From Amycolatopsis eburnea (GTDB lineage: Bacteria > Actinomycetota > Actinomycetes > Mycobacteriales > Pseudonocardiaceae), in contig NZ_RSEC01000061.1 of assembly GCF_003937945.1 (NCBI RefSeq), forward strand, positions 310,001 through 374,000: DNA of 64,000 nt, in the 5' to 3' direction. The notes under the pieces were generated by a model, which worked only from the letters and a program-made list of their open reading frames with translations, was not told where the DNA came from and did not search any database. The position numbers and the translations under genes are program-made. Shown one piece after another: positions 1-7,639 of the stretch; position 1 is the stretch's first letter; each line of letters begins with the position of its first letter.

Positions 1-1
1 C

Positions 2-847
2 GAGCTGCGCGAGCACCTCGACCCCTCGGTCGTGGTGCAGTGGACCGGGACCGACGTCGTCCCGCCCAGCGTGACCACGGACGAGGCCGCGCAGGTGTCC
101 ACTGTGTACGGCCGCAAGGTGTTCCTCTGGGACAACTACCCGGTCAACGACTACGAGCAGTCGGCAGGGCGGCTGCTGCTCGCGCCCTACGCCCAGCGTG
201 AGGCCGGGCTTTCGCGGTACCTCAACGGGATCGTCGCCAACCCGATGAACCAGGAGGCCGCCAGCGAGGTCGCCGAGTTCGGCGCGGCGGACTTCGCCTG
301 GAACGACGCGGGGTACTCGCCGCAGCGGTCGTGGCCGCGGGCGCTGGCCCGGCTGGCGGGCGACGACCCGCGGGCCACGGCCGCCCTGACGGTGTTCGCC
401 GACCTGGAGCACCTGGCCCCGACGTTCGGCCCGGCGCCGTGGCAGCCGCAGGCGCCGGTCCTGGCCGCGAAGGCCGCGCGGTTCTGGCAGCGCTGGGACG
501 CGGGGGACCACCGGGCCCTGGCCGACCTGCGGGCGTACGCGGTCCGCATCCGCGACGCCGCCGGCGTGATCCGGGACGGCCGGGTGCAGCGCGCGTTCGT
601 CGCGGAAGCCGGACCCTGGCTCGACGCCACCGAACTCTGGGGCGGCGCGCTGGTGACCCGGCTCGACGCACTGGCCGCCGCCACCCGCGGCGACCAGGCG
701 ACGGCCGGCCGGCTCACCGCGGCCGCCGACGACCTCGTCGCGCGGGCGCAGGCGGTGAAGACCGGCAACACCAACCGGTGGGGCATCCGGCAGGCACTCG
801 TCGGCGACGGCGTCCTCGACACCCTCCTCGCGCAGCTGCGCGGCTAG
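2..847 (+). CDS. GH84 beta-N-acetylglucosaminidase, C-terminal part (5' end outside window)
   Basis: The reading frame is open from base 2 without a start, so only the last 281 residues are here. Early residues contain FLWDNYPVNDYEQ followed by LLLAPYAQREAG, which matches the conserved WDN..ND(Y/D).. segment of GH84 O-GlcNAcases and bacterial hyaluronidase-like N-acetylglucosaminidases (human OGA has a closely similar stretch). It sits after the catalytic aspartate pair, which would lie upstream of the window. The segment LNGIVANPMNQ and the following alanine-rich helical region fit the end of the barrel plus the helical domain of the family. The enzyme removes terminal GlcNAc and is normally secreted in actinomycetes; the signal peptide cannot be seen. 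The last eight codons are duplicated 169 bp downstream. Confidence 0.85.
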   Translation, partial: ELREHLDPSVVVQWTGTDVVPPSVTTDEAAQVSTVYGRKVFLWDNYPVNDYEQSAGRLLLAPYAQREAGLSRYLNGIVANPMNQEAASEVAEFGAADFAWNDAGYSPQRSWPRALARLAGDDPRATAALTVFADLEHLAPTFGPAPWQPQAPVLAAKAARFWQRWDAGDHRALADLRAYAVRIRDAAGVIRDGRVQRAFVAEAGPWLDATELWGGALVTRLDALAAATRGDQATAGRLTAAADDLVARAQAVKTGNTNRWGIRQALVGDGVLDTLLAQLRG

Positions 848-890
848 GCCTGTATCGAAATCGTTCGGAGCCGTTCGGCGACCGTGGCCC

Positions 891-974
891 CGCGTGGTCT
901 GCCCGGCGCCGCGGGGATGTCATGAAAGGGTCGTTCATGTCGTCCGGCGAGGTGAACGACTCTTTCATGACATC
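891..974. repeat. 84-bp interspersed repeat, copy 1 (hairpin-forming)
   Basis: Matches 59404-59487 at 82 of 84 positions (differences at 900 and 952). The core is an inverted repeat: 916-937 (GATGTCATGAAAGGGTCGTT plus CA) pairs with 953-974 with one mismatch across a 15-base spacer. It lies between the convergent GH84 gene and the small membrane-protein gene and could act as a transcript end for both, but there is no T-tract. Its second copy 58.5 kb away suggests a dispersed non-coding family rather than a simple terminator. Confidence 0.85.
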
Positions 975-989
975 GCGGACGGCCGGACC

Positions 990-1018
990 ACCCTCCTCGC
1001 ACAGCTGCGCGGCTAGGC
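990..1018. repeat. 29-bp direct repeat of the GH84 gene end
   Basis: Matches 821-849 at 28 of 29 positions (G at 832, A at 1001). The first copy encodes the last residues and stop of the GH84 protein. The second copy overlaps the 3' end of the minus-strand membrane-protein gene. The two copies bracket the 84-bp hairpin repeat, so the pair looks like a duplication tied to the arrival of that element. Confidence 0.8.
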
Positions 1019-1183
1019 GGCCAACCCGACGTACAGGAACCCGAGGAGGGTTCCGGGGCCGACCAGCAGGCAGATGCCGAGCCCGCCAAGCAGGGGCTCG
1101 TCGGCCCGGTACATCTTCCACAGCAGGCCGACGGCCACCGCGGCGGTGGCGGCGAGCAGGGTCAACACGACAACGGACAACAT
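1013..1183 (-). CDS. small two-helix membrane protein (56 aa)
   Basis: The protein starts MLSVVVLTLLAATAAVAVGL, continues with a short polar loop (WKMYRADEP), and has a second hydrophobic helix (LGGLGICLLVGPGTLLGFLY). Two membrane segments in 56 residues, with no soluble domain, give no function. The ATG at 1181-1183 is preceded by AAGGA seven bases upstream, a good ribosome site, which is the main reason to call it. The 3' end lies in the second copy of a 29-bp repeat, so its last residues may be recent. I do not recognise a named family. Confidence 0.6.
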   Translation of the reverse strand: MLSVVVLTLLAATAAVAVGLLWKMYRADEPLLGGLGICLLVGPGTLLGFLYVGLAA

Positions 1184-1243
1184 GGGATTTCCTTCGCGCA
1201 GCAGTGACCACGGCGCCGGGCGACGGCGTCGTGGAACGGGCTT

Positions 1244-1537
1244 TCAGCTCGCGAAGGCGGGTGGGGCGCGGGTGGACCGCGATGCCGGAACCGAGACCGC
1301 GTGGAGGGTCTCGCCGGACCGTTCGGTGTGCCCCGGCCTCAAGAGGGGCGCGGCACCGGGCGAAGCCGGGCCGATCGCCCACGGGACCGGGGTGGTGGCC
1401 GGCCCGCGCGGGGCGGCGGGGCGGACCGAGACGAGGTCGTGCGCCGGCGCCGTGGCCACCGCCGGGCCGTCGGGGACCGGCGACCACGGCTGGACGGCGG
1501 GTGCACCGCCGAGGACCAGCAGGACGGCGAGCAGCAA
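1244..1537 (-). CDS. possible small secreted protein (97 aa), weak
   Basis: This reading frame begins with a TTG and encodes a hydrophobic N-terminus (LLLAVLLVLGGAPAVQPW) that resembles a signal peptide, followed by a proline/alanine-rich tail with no recognisable domain. No ATG or GTG is available after the upstream in-frame stop and no clear ribosome site is present. It is the only candidate in the 419-base gap 1184-1602; otherwise I see no structured signal there. It may be non-coding. Confidence 0.3.
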   Translation of the reverse strand: MLLAVLLVLGGAPAVQPWSPVPDGPAVATAPAHDLVSVRPAAPRGPATTPVPWAIGPASPGAAPLLRPGHTERSGETLHAVSVPASRSTRAPPAFAS

Positions 1538-1602
1538 CCCGAGGCGGTGGTACCACCCCGGGTCGCTGCGCTGTCCGAATCGTCCGATGTGGTCAGGCTA
1601 CC

Positions 1603-2799
1603 TCAGCCACCGCCGTAGGTGGCCTGGGTGACCGCGAAGACGTTGCGGTTGCCCACGCCCTCCTGCAGCGACCACAGCAGGTCGGCGGCCGTGGCGTCCT
1701 CCCAGTACGAGATGCTCTCGCCGCCGCTCACCCACGCGAACGTGGACGAGCTCGCGCCCGGCTTCCAGTAGTAGAGCTGCTTCTGGCCGGAGGAGTTGAA
1801 CCACCAGCGGCCGTTGTGGGACGCGACGCCGTTGAGCTTGTACCACGGCAGCTGCAGCGCCTGGCTCGCCGTGGTCGTGGCGGCGAACACCCCGGTGGAG
1901 TCGAACGGGTACCGGATCGCCCGCGGCGCCCGGTTCGGGTAGTCCGTGCAGCCCGACGAGCAGGTGTACTCGGTCATGACGATCGACTTGCTGACCCGGT
2001 CGAGCGAGATCGACGACCAGGCGAGGTTCGTGCCCGACGTCGTCTTCGACGTGATGGTGCCGACCTGCGGCAGGACGTAGGCGTAGTTGTGCGCGTAGTA
2101 CGTGCTGCCGCTCTGGTGCCCGATCTGGTCGGCGGTGCCGCCGGTGTTCGTCTTGAGGATCTTGCGCATGTCGAACACGCGCATGCCCTTCCCGGTGTCG
2201 GCGACGTAGAGGTAGTCGCCGTACCAGGAGACCCCGCCCGCGTGGATCGGGATGTCCTTGAAGTCCGGCGCCGCCGCGGTCCCGGTCGGCTCGACCAGCA
2301 GCACCTTGCGGTAGGCGTTCGGGTAGGTGGCGTCCCAGTCGACCAGGGTGATCCGGCTGCGCTGCTGGGCGCCGTCGCAGCCGTCCTTGGTGTACCAGCT
2401 GACCAGCACGAGCTGGTGGCCGTCGTAGTTGCCGCTGTTGGCGGTGCCGACGGCGTCGCGGCTGGTCGTGATGCCCTGCGGGTAGTTCGAGCAGTCGGAG
2501 TTGTCGCCGCTGTCGAAGCGGAAGCCGCCGGACAGGCCGGCCACCGAGAACGACGACGGCAGCGCCGTGCGGTCGTGGTTCGCGTTCTCCATGACGGTGT
2601 GCACGGCCGCCGTGCCCAGCGTCGAGACCAGTGCGCTGTTCACGGCGTCGAACTGGTTGTAGTTGGCGGCCAGGGTGTACTGGCTCGCGGTCAGCGTGGT
2701 CGGCCCCGCGGCGGCCTGCGCGGCCGGGGGAGCGGCGAGCAGCCCCGCGAGCACGCCGGCAGCGAGCGCGGCTTTGGTCAATCGATGGCGTGACTTCAT
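1603..2799 (-). CDS. secreted propeller-like protein, paralogue of 33121-34347
   Basis: 398 residues. A Sec signal peptide is clear (MKSRHRLTKAALAAGVLAGL, then cleavage near PPAAQAAA). The ATG at 2797-2799 has GGGGG five to nine bases upstream; in-frame sequence further upstream is not coding-like. The mature part has repeated beta-rich, aromatic strands such as PQGITTSRDA, HQLVLVSWY, AGGVSWYGDYLYVADTGKG and ASHNGRWWF, which look like blades of a beta-propeller. A paralogue lies at 33121-34347 with matching segments in the same order. Such proteins are usually annotated only as secreted proteins; substrate unknown. It is read separately from the hydrolase gene upstream (2891-3841). Confidence 0.85.
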   Translation of the reverse strand: MKSRHRLTKAALAAGVLAGLLAAPPAAQAAAGPTTLTASQYTLAANYNQFDAVNSALVSTLGTAAVHTVMENANHDRTALPSSFSVAGLSGGFRFDSGDNSDCSNYPQGITTSRDAVGTANSGNYDGHQLVLVSWYTKDGCDGAQQRSRITLVDWDATYPNAYRKVLLVEPTGTAAAPDFKDIPIHAGGVSWYGDYLYVADTGKGMRVFDMRKILKTNTGGTADQIGHQSGSTYYAHNYAYVLPQVGTITSKTTSGTNLAWSSISLDRVSKSIVMTEYTCSSGCTDYPNRAPRAIRYPFDSTGVFAATTTASQALQLPWYKLNGVASHNGRWWFNSSGQKQLYYWKPGASSSTFAWVSGGESISYWEDATAADLLWSLQEGVGNRNVFAVTQATYGGG

Positions 2800-2890
2800 G
2801 TGACCCCCAAGAGTCCGATCGATGCCCGGCTCATGGTCGTACCGGGCGGGGTGGGGAAGCAACATCCTTCGCCGGATGGGCGGTATCCGT

Positions 2891-3841
2891 TCACCAGCTC
2901 GACGGGACGTACGCCCAGCCGAGGTAGTCGGAACGCTGCGCGTAGGTGCTCGTCTGGTACACCGACGGGCCGGTGCTGATCGCGACGCCGCCGCCGAGCG
3001 CGAGCATGATGTGCCCGGCGCTGGTGGTGCTGGTGAAGAAGACCGCGGCGCCGGCCGGGGCGACCGAGCCGGTGTGGATGCGGCCGTTGTTCTTCTGCCA
3101 CTGGTAGTGCGTCGTGGCGGTGGCGAAGCGGCCGCTCGTGCCGAAGGCGCGTTCGACGAACAGCTCGCACTGGTTGTTCCAGTCGGTGTGGCCCAGCCGG
3201 GCCTTGGCGAACGCGATCGCGCTGTCGGCCCGCGGGTCCGCGGGGAACGCCGAGCCGCCCGGCTTGAGGCCGTCGGTGTCGCAGTGCGGGATGCCGCTGA
3301 CGAAGCCTTCGGTGCCGGTCTTGACGTACTGGTCGGGCACCCACAGGTTGTCGGCGGTGAAGTCCCAGATCTCGTCGGACGCGGTGGCCTGGCACACCAC
3401 GGGCACCGGAGCGCCGGTGAGGTACTTGTCCGCGACGCTGCCCGCCGCGTCGGCCGCGTCACCCTTCTTCGCGCGGCCGTTGAGGTCGGCCTTCGCCGGG
3501 AAGGAGTGCGGTGACGTGCACTGCGGCGCGACCATCGACGTCGAGCCGGTCTTGACGTAGGCGTCGGGCACCCACAGGCCGTCGGTGGTCAGGTCCCAGA
3601 TGCTGCTGCCGCCGTAGGCCGGGCCGGTGTCCTGGCAGGCCAGGGTGACCGACGTGCCCGCCGGGTACATGTTCGCGATGCGCTGCGAACCCACGGCCAC
3701 GTCGGGGTCCTTGACGGTCCGTCCGTCCACTGTGGTCGAAACCGGGTAGGCCGACGCGGCCTGCGCGGCGGGAGCGGCCAGCCCGGTGAGCGCGGTGGCC
3801 AGCCCGATGGTGGCGACCGCGGCCTTCAGTGTGGTTCTCAC
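2891..3841 (-). CDS. secreted NlpC/P60- or CHAP-like cysteine hydrolase with two SH3-like repeats
   Basis: 316 residues with a GTG start at 3839-3841 and GGAGG six bases upstream. Residues 1-28 form a signal peptide (GLATALTGLAAPAAQAAS). Two repeats of about 65-70 residues follow, each with the pattern (I)WD(L/F)T.D.LWVPD.YVKTG and an internal cysteine, resembling bacterial SH3-type wall-binding modules. The C-terminal domain has NNQCELFVERAFG, placing a nucleophile-like cysteine at a helix start, and later AGHIMLALGGG, supplying the histidine. This order fits NlpC/P60 or CHAP amidases that cut peptidoglycan peptides. Which of the two clans it belongs to cannot be settled by eye. Confidence 0.82.
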   Translation of the reverse strand: MRTTLKAAVATIGLATALTGLAAPAAQAASAYPVSTTVDGRTVKDPDVAVGSQRIANMYPAGTSVTLACQDTGPAYGGSSIWDLTTDGLWVPDAYVKTGSTSMVAPQCTSPHSFPAKADLNGRAKKGDAADAAGSVADKYLTGAPVPVVCQATASDEIWDFTADNLWVPDQYVKTGTEGFVSGIPHCDTDGLKPGGSAFPADPRADSAIAFAKARLGHTDWNNQCELFVERAFGTSGRFATATTHYQWQKNNGRIHTGSVAPAGAAVFFTSTTSAGHIMLALGGGVAISTGPSVYQTSTYAQRSDYLGWAYVPSSW

Positions 3842-4020
3842 GTGTCCTCCAGACTTTGTCCGGCCGATGGTCGGCGGCGGGCGTACAAGAGCCGTACAAG
3901 CGCCGGTTCCGGAGTAGTACTTTCTGATGACCCCGGGTCCTCCGGACTCAGGATGTGCGCGGGCGGGGAAACGCGCGATCCTCGGTGTGTCGCCTTTCCG
4001 CCTTCGCCAAAGGAGAACCG

Positions 4021-4269
4021 ATGCACCCGGCCGACCTGATCCAAGGCCACGAGCAAACCTGGTCGTGGCTCCTGCTCGGCCTGACCGGCGCGGTCGTGCT
4101 GGCCTTCGCCGTGCTGTTCCTGTCCGCGCTCGTCAGCATCCTCGGCTCGCGGCTGACCGGCGGCATGAAGCTCGTCTGGGTGATTTTCGCCTTTTGCGCG
4201 CCTTTCCTGGGCAGCCTGCTGTGGTTCGCGGTCGGCCGTCGTGACGCCTCCCTGCCCGCCCGCCGATGA
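4021..4269 (+). CDS. PLDc_N-type small membrane protein
   Basis: 82 residues. ATG at 4021 is preceded by AAAGGAGAACCG, a strong ribosome site. Two transmembrane helices (about 18-40 and 48-68) are separated by a short basic loop; the second carries KLVWVIFAFCAPFLGSLLWF and ends in VGRR, the signature of the phospholipase D nuclease N-terminal (PLDc_N) domain found alone in many actinobacterial membrane proteins. It overlaps the ABC ATPase gene by ATGA and is the first gene of a six-gene same-strand run, so it is probably co-translated with the exporter. Precise role unknown. Confidence 0.85.
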   Translation: MHPADLIQGHEQTWSWLLLGLTGAVVLAFAVLFLSALVSILGSRLTGGMKLVWVIFAFCAPFLGSLLWFAVGRRDASLPARR

Positions 4270-5171
4270 TCGTCGCGGAAGGACTCACCAAGACCTACCG
4301 CGGCGGCTCCGGTGTCGCCGGGCTGTCCTTCACCGTGCGGCCGGGTGTGGTCACGGGCTTCCTCGGCCCCAACGGCGCGGGCAAGTCGACGACCATCCGG
4401 CTGATGCTCGGCCTCGCCCGCGGCGCGGGCCGCACCACGTTCGGCGGCCGGGTCTACGCGGCCGTCCCCGGTCCACTGCGGACGGTCGGCGTGCTCACCG
4501 ACGCCGCGGCGGTGCACCCGGCGCGATCCGCCGCGGCACACCTGAGGATGGTCGCCGCGGGCGGCGGCGTCCCGGCGCGGCGGGTGCGGGAGGTGCTGGC
4601 GGCCGTCGGGCTGGAGTCCGTCGCGAACCGGCCCGCCGGCCGGTTCAGCCTCGGCATGAAGCAGCGGCTGGGCCTGGCCACCGCGCTGCTGGGCGACCCG
4701 GAGTACCTGCTCCTCGACGAACCGGCCACCGGCCTCGACCCCGAGGGCGTCCGCTGGATCCGCGACCTGCTGCGCCGGCTGGCGGCGGAGGGCCGCACGA
4801 TCCTGGCGTCGTCGCACCTGCTCGCGGAGATGTCGCTGCTCGCCGACGACCTGATCGTGATCGGCGCCGGCCGGCTCGTCTCGGCCGGGCCGCTGGCCGA
4901 GTTCGTCCGGGCGCACGCGCGGGCCGACGTCGTGGTGCGCGCCGAGCGGGCCGGCGTGCTGCTGGTGGCCTTGGCGCGGGCCGGCCTGCGGGTGCGGCAG
5001 GAGGCCGCGGGCGAACTGGTCGTCGAGACGGCCGACACGGGCAGGGTGGCCGCGGTGGCCGCGCGAGCCGGGGTCGCCGTCCGCGAGCTGTTCGTGCGGC
5101 AGAGCGGCTTGGAGGACGCCTTCCTGGCCGCGACCGCGGCGGCCGTGCGGCACCGGGGGACCGCGTCGTGA
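4266..5171 (+). CDS. ABC transporter ATP-binding protein
   Basis: 301 residues. Walker A is GPNGAGKST (about residue 37), the signature is FSLGMKQR, Walker B is YLLLDEP, and the switch histidine is in ASSHLL. These are of the DrrA/ABC-2 exporter type with a C-terminal regulatory tail after residue 215. The start overlaps the upstream stop (ATGA) and the end overlaps the permease GTG start. With the permease and the downstream two-component pair it forms a compact export/sensing operon; substrate unknown, commonly an antimicrobial or lipid. Confidence 0.9.
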   Translation: MIVAEGLTKTYRGGSGVAGLSFTVRPGVVTGFLGPNGAGKSTTIRLMLGLARGAGRTTFGGRVYAAVPGPLRTVGVLTDAAAVHPARSAAAHLRMVAAGGGVPARRVREVLAAVGLESVANRPAGRFSLGMKQRLGLATALLGDPEYLLLDEPATGLDPEGVRWIRDLLRRLAAEGRTILASSHLLAEMSLLADDLIVIGAGRLVSAGPLAEFVRAHARADVVVRAERAGVLLVALARAGLRVRQEAAGELVVETADTGRVAAVAARAGVAVRELFVRQSGLEDAFLAATAAAVRHRGTAS

Positions 5172-5851
5172 AGCACGCGCTCGCCTACGAATGGTTCCGG
5201 GTCCGCTCCCTCCGCTCCACCTGGCTCCTCCTCACGGCCGCCGGGGTGGTCCAGTTCGCCTCCGGGCTGTACTGGGGCCTCAAACGCGACCTGGGCACCC
5301 TCGACGCCGTGACGTCCGCGTTCGGCCTCGCCGACCGGGTCGGCGCCCTGCTGGTCGCCGCCGCCGGGGTCGCCGCCTTCGGGCTCGACCACCAGCACGG
5401 CACCCTCGCCACCACGCGGCTCGTGCTGCGCTCGCCGGTCCGGATCGTCGCGGCGCGGGCGCTCGTCACCGCCGGGCTGGGCCTGCTCGGCGGGCTGCTG
5501 ATGGTGGTGCTGACCGCCGCCGGGGTGCTGACCGGCGGGGGCGCCCTGCCCGCCGACGTGGGGGCGGCGGGCAGGGCGGTGGGCGGCGTGCTGGCGCTGA
5601 CCGTCCTTTCCGGACTCGCCGGGGTGGCGCTCGGTGGCCTGCTGCGCCACACCGGCCTCGCGATCGGCGCCTTCGCGGTGTGGGTGTTCGTCGGGGAGAC
5701 GACGCTGGCCGTGCTCGGGCGCGTGCCGGTGACCGCGCTTCCCTTCACCGGCACGGCGTTGTCCGCGCTGCCGGGGACGGCGCTGTACGCGGGGCTGGTG
5801 GCCGTGGCGCTCGCGGTCGTGACCTTCACCCTGCCTCGCCGTGACGGCTGA
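5168..5851 (+). CDS. ABC-2-type transporter permease
   Basis: 227 residues, GTG start at 5168 overlapping the ATPase stop (GTGA). Hydropathy shows six membrane segments, beginning at residues 17-37 after a basic N-terminus with EWFRVRSLRSTWLLL, the usual opening of ABC-2 exporter permeases. The segment FGLDHQHGTLATTRLVL after the second helix resembles the conserved cytoplasmic loop contacting the ATPase. Its stop lies just past an alternative GTG for the histidine kinase, so all four genes are tightly packed. Confidence 0.85.
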   Translation: MKHALAYEWFRVRSLRSTWLLLTAAGVVQFASGLYWGLKRDLGTLDAVTSAFGLADRVGALLVAAAGVAAFGLDHQHGTLATTRLVLRSPVRIVAARALVTAGLGLLGGLLMVVLTAAGVLTGGGALPADVGAAGRAVGGVLALTVLSGLAGVALGGLLRHTGLAIGAFAVWVFVGETTLAVLGRVPVTALPFTGTALSALPGTALYAGLVAVALAVVTFTLPRRDG

Positions 5852-5863
5852 CCGGGTGCGCCC

Positions 5864-5869
5864 TAACCT
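5864..5869 (+). promoter_or_regulatory. -10 element of a leaderless promoter for the histidine kinase
   Basis: TAACCT lies exactly seven bases before the GTG at 5877, the spacing that places the transcription start on the initiation codon. A partial -35 (GTGACG, 5841-5846) is 17 bases upstream. No ribosome site precedes either candidate GTG. The kinase and response regulator may therefore have their own leaderless transcript inside the exporter operon. Confidence 0.55.
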
Positions 5870-5876
5870 GGGCACG

Positions 5877-6998
5877 GTGAAACGAGCGCTGGCGTGGTGG
5901 GACGGGCGCGCCGTCCTGCTCGCGCTCGACGTCGCGGTGGCCGCCGCGATCATCGTGGTGACGCTGACCGGCGGCGACCCGCGTGATCCGCACCCGGCGC
6001 TCTACGTGCCGGCGGTGTTCGTCTCGGGGCTCGCGCTGCTGGTGCGGCGCCGGTGGCCGTTCCTGGTGCTGCTCGTCGCGGTGGGGTGCATGCCGGCCGG
6101 GGTCACGCTGCTGCCGCTGATGGTGGCGCAGTACTCGGTCGCGGTGCGGTACGGCGTGAGCGTCGTGACCGGGCTGGCGGTCGTCATCGCCGCGGTCGCC
6201 GGGAACGTCGTGCCGGTGCTGCGGTCACCGGCGAGCTTCACGTCCGTGGTGCTCGTGCTCGGCTTCTTCGTGCTCGGCCCGGTGCTGGCCGGCCTGTGGA
6301 TGCACCAGCGCGCCACGCTGCTGGCGGTGCTGCGGGAGCGGGCCGACGAGGCCGAGCGCACCCGGACGCTGCTGGCCGACCAGGCGGTCTTCGCCGAGCG
6401 GCGGCGGATCGCGCGGGAGATGCACGACGTGGTCGCCCACCGCGTCACGGCGGTCGCGCTGCAGGCGGGCGCGTTGTCGTTGCGGGCCCCGGACGAGAAG
6501 ACCGAGCAGGCCGCCGAGACGATCCGGGCCACCAGCGCGACCGCGCTCGACGAGCTGCGGGGCATCCTGCGCGTGCTGCGCGACGACGCGGTGGAGGCGC
6601 CGGGCGCCGGGGTCCTCGCGTCGCTGGAGGAGCTGGTGGAGCAGGTCACCGCGACCGGGGCGCGGGTCGAGCTGGCGCTGCCGGACCCGCTGCCCGCGGT
6701 GCCCGACCAGGTCGGCCGCGCCGTCTACCGGGTCGTCCAGGAAGCGCTGACCAACGCGGGCAAGCACGCCCCGCACGCGGCCGTCGAGGTCCGGCTGGAG
6801 GTCACCGGCGACCGGCTCACCGTGGAGGTGACCAACCGGCTGACCCCGCACGGCAGCACCGTCCCGGGGTCCGGCTACGGCCTGGTGGGCATGCGGGAAC
6901 GCGTGGAACTGGCGGGCGGCGAACTCCGGACGGGCCCGTCCGGCGACGGCCGGTTCCGGGTGCTGGCCCGGTTCCCGGTGGGAGGGGAGACCGAGTGA
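5877..6998 (+). CDS. two-component sensor histidine kinase, HisKA_3 family
   Basis: 373 residues from the GTG at 5877 (a GTG at 5841 would add 12 residues; the -10 spacing favours 5877). Four to six N-terminal membrane helices occupy residues 10-140. The dimerisation helix contains AREMHDVVAHRVTAVALQAG with the phosphorylated histidine at about 183. The HATPase domain follows with QEALTNAGKHAP (N-box) and SGYGLVGMRERVEL (G2 box). This is the NarL-partner class of kinase. It overlaps the response regulator by GTGA. Location beside an ABC exporter suggests it senses the exported compound or envelope stress. Confidence 0.92.
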   Translation: MKRALAWWDGRAVLLALDVAVAAAIIVVTLTGGDPRDPHPALYVPAVFVSGLALLVRRRWPFLVLLVAVGCMPAGVTLLPLMVAQYSVAVRYGVSVVTGLAVVIAAVAGNVVPVLRSPASFTSVVLVLGFFVLGPVLAGLWMHQRATLLAVLRERADEAERTRTLLADQAVFAERRRIAREMHDVVAHRVTAVALQAGALSLRAPDEKTEQAAETIRATSATALDELRGILRVLRDDAVEAPGAGVLASLEELVEQVTATGARVELALPDPLPAVPDQVGRAVYRVVQEALTNAGKHAPHAAVEVRLEVTGDRLTVEVTNRLTPHGSTVPGSGYGLVGMRERVELAGGELRTGPSGDGRFRVLARFPVGGETE

Positions 6999-7639
6999 CG
7001 GTGAAGGTCGTGCTGCTGGAGGACGAGGAGCTGGTCCGCAGCGGCATCCGGATGATCCTCGAGTCGGCCGACGACCTCGAAGTGGTCGCCGAGGACACCG
7101 ACGGCTCGCGCGCGGTCGAGCTGACCGACCGCTACCGGCCGGACGTCGTGCTCACCGACGTCCAGATGCCGAAGGTCGACGGCCTCGAGGTGGTCAAGCG
7201 GCTGGCCGGCCACCCGGCGGCCCCGGCGGTCGTCGTCCTGACGACGTTCGACGTCGACGAGTACGTCTACACGGCGCTGCGCCACGGCGCGGCGGGCTTC
7301 CTGCTCAAGGACACCCCGCCGCGCGAGCTGGTGACGGCGGTCCGGGTGGCCGCCCGTGGTGAGGCGATGCTGTCGCCGAAGATCACCAAGCGCCTGCTCA
7401 CCGACTTCGCCTCGGGCGGCGGCAGCACCCGGGCCCGCGCCCGGCTTTCGGTGCTGACGCCGCGGGAGCACGACGTGTCCGTCCACATCGGACGCGGACT
7501 CAGCAACGCGGAAATCGCGAAGGCGCTCGTGGTGAGCGAATCGACCGTGAAGGTCCACATCGGACGCATCATGGCGAAGCTGGACGCGGCCAACCGCACC
7601 CAGGTGGCGATCCTGGTCCACGACGCCGGCCTCAGCTGA
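6995..7639 (+). CDS. NarL/FixJ-family response regulator
   Basis: 214 residues; GTG at 6995 with GGAGGGGAG upstream. The receiver domain has the acidic pair LLEDEE, phospho-acceptor D55 in LTDVQMP, and the conserved lysine in LLKD. The LuxR-type helix-turn-helix runs from about 150 to 205 (LSNAEIAKALVVSESTVKVH). Oddity: the usual start of that domain (TPREREVL.L..GLSN) reads TPREHDVSVHIGRGLSN, with VHIGR repeated 23 residues later; both copies are encoded by the same 13-mer GTCCACATCGGAC (7481, 7553). The gene ends convergently with PadR, overlapping by eight bases. Confidence 0.9.
   Translation: MTVKVVLLEDEELVRSGIRMILESADDLEVVAEDTDGSRAVELTDRYRPDVVLTDVQMPKVDGLEVVKRLAGHPAAPAVVVLTTFDVDEYVYTALRHGAAGFLLKDTPPRELVTAVRVAARGEAMLSPKITKRLLTDFASGGGSTRARARLSVLTPREHDVSVHIGRGLSNAEIAKALVVSESTVKVHIGRIMAKLDAANRTQVAILVHDAGLS

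Noticed and set aside
331..2793. An 820-codon plus-strand frame over the GH84 end and secreted gene
   Set aside because: Composition is Arg/Gly/Pro-rich with no domains; the GH84 and secreted-protein frames explain the DNA.
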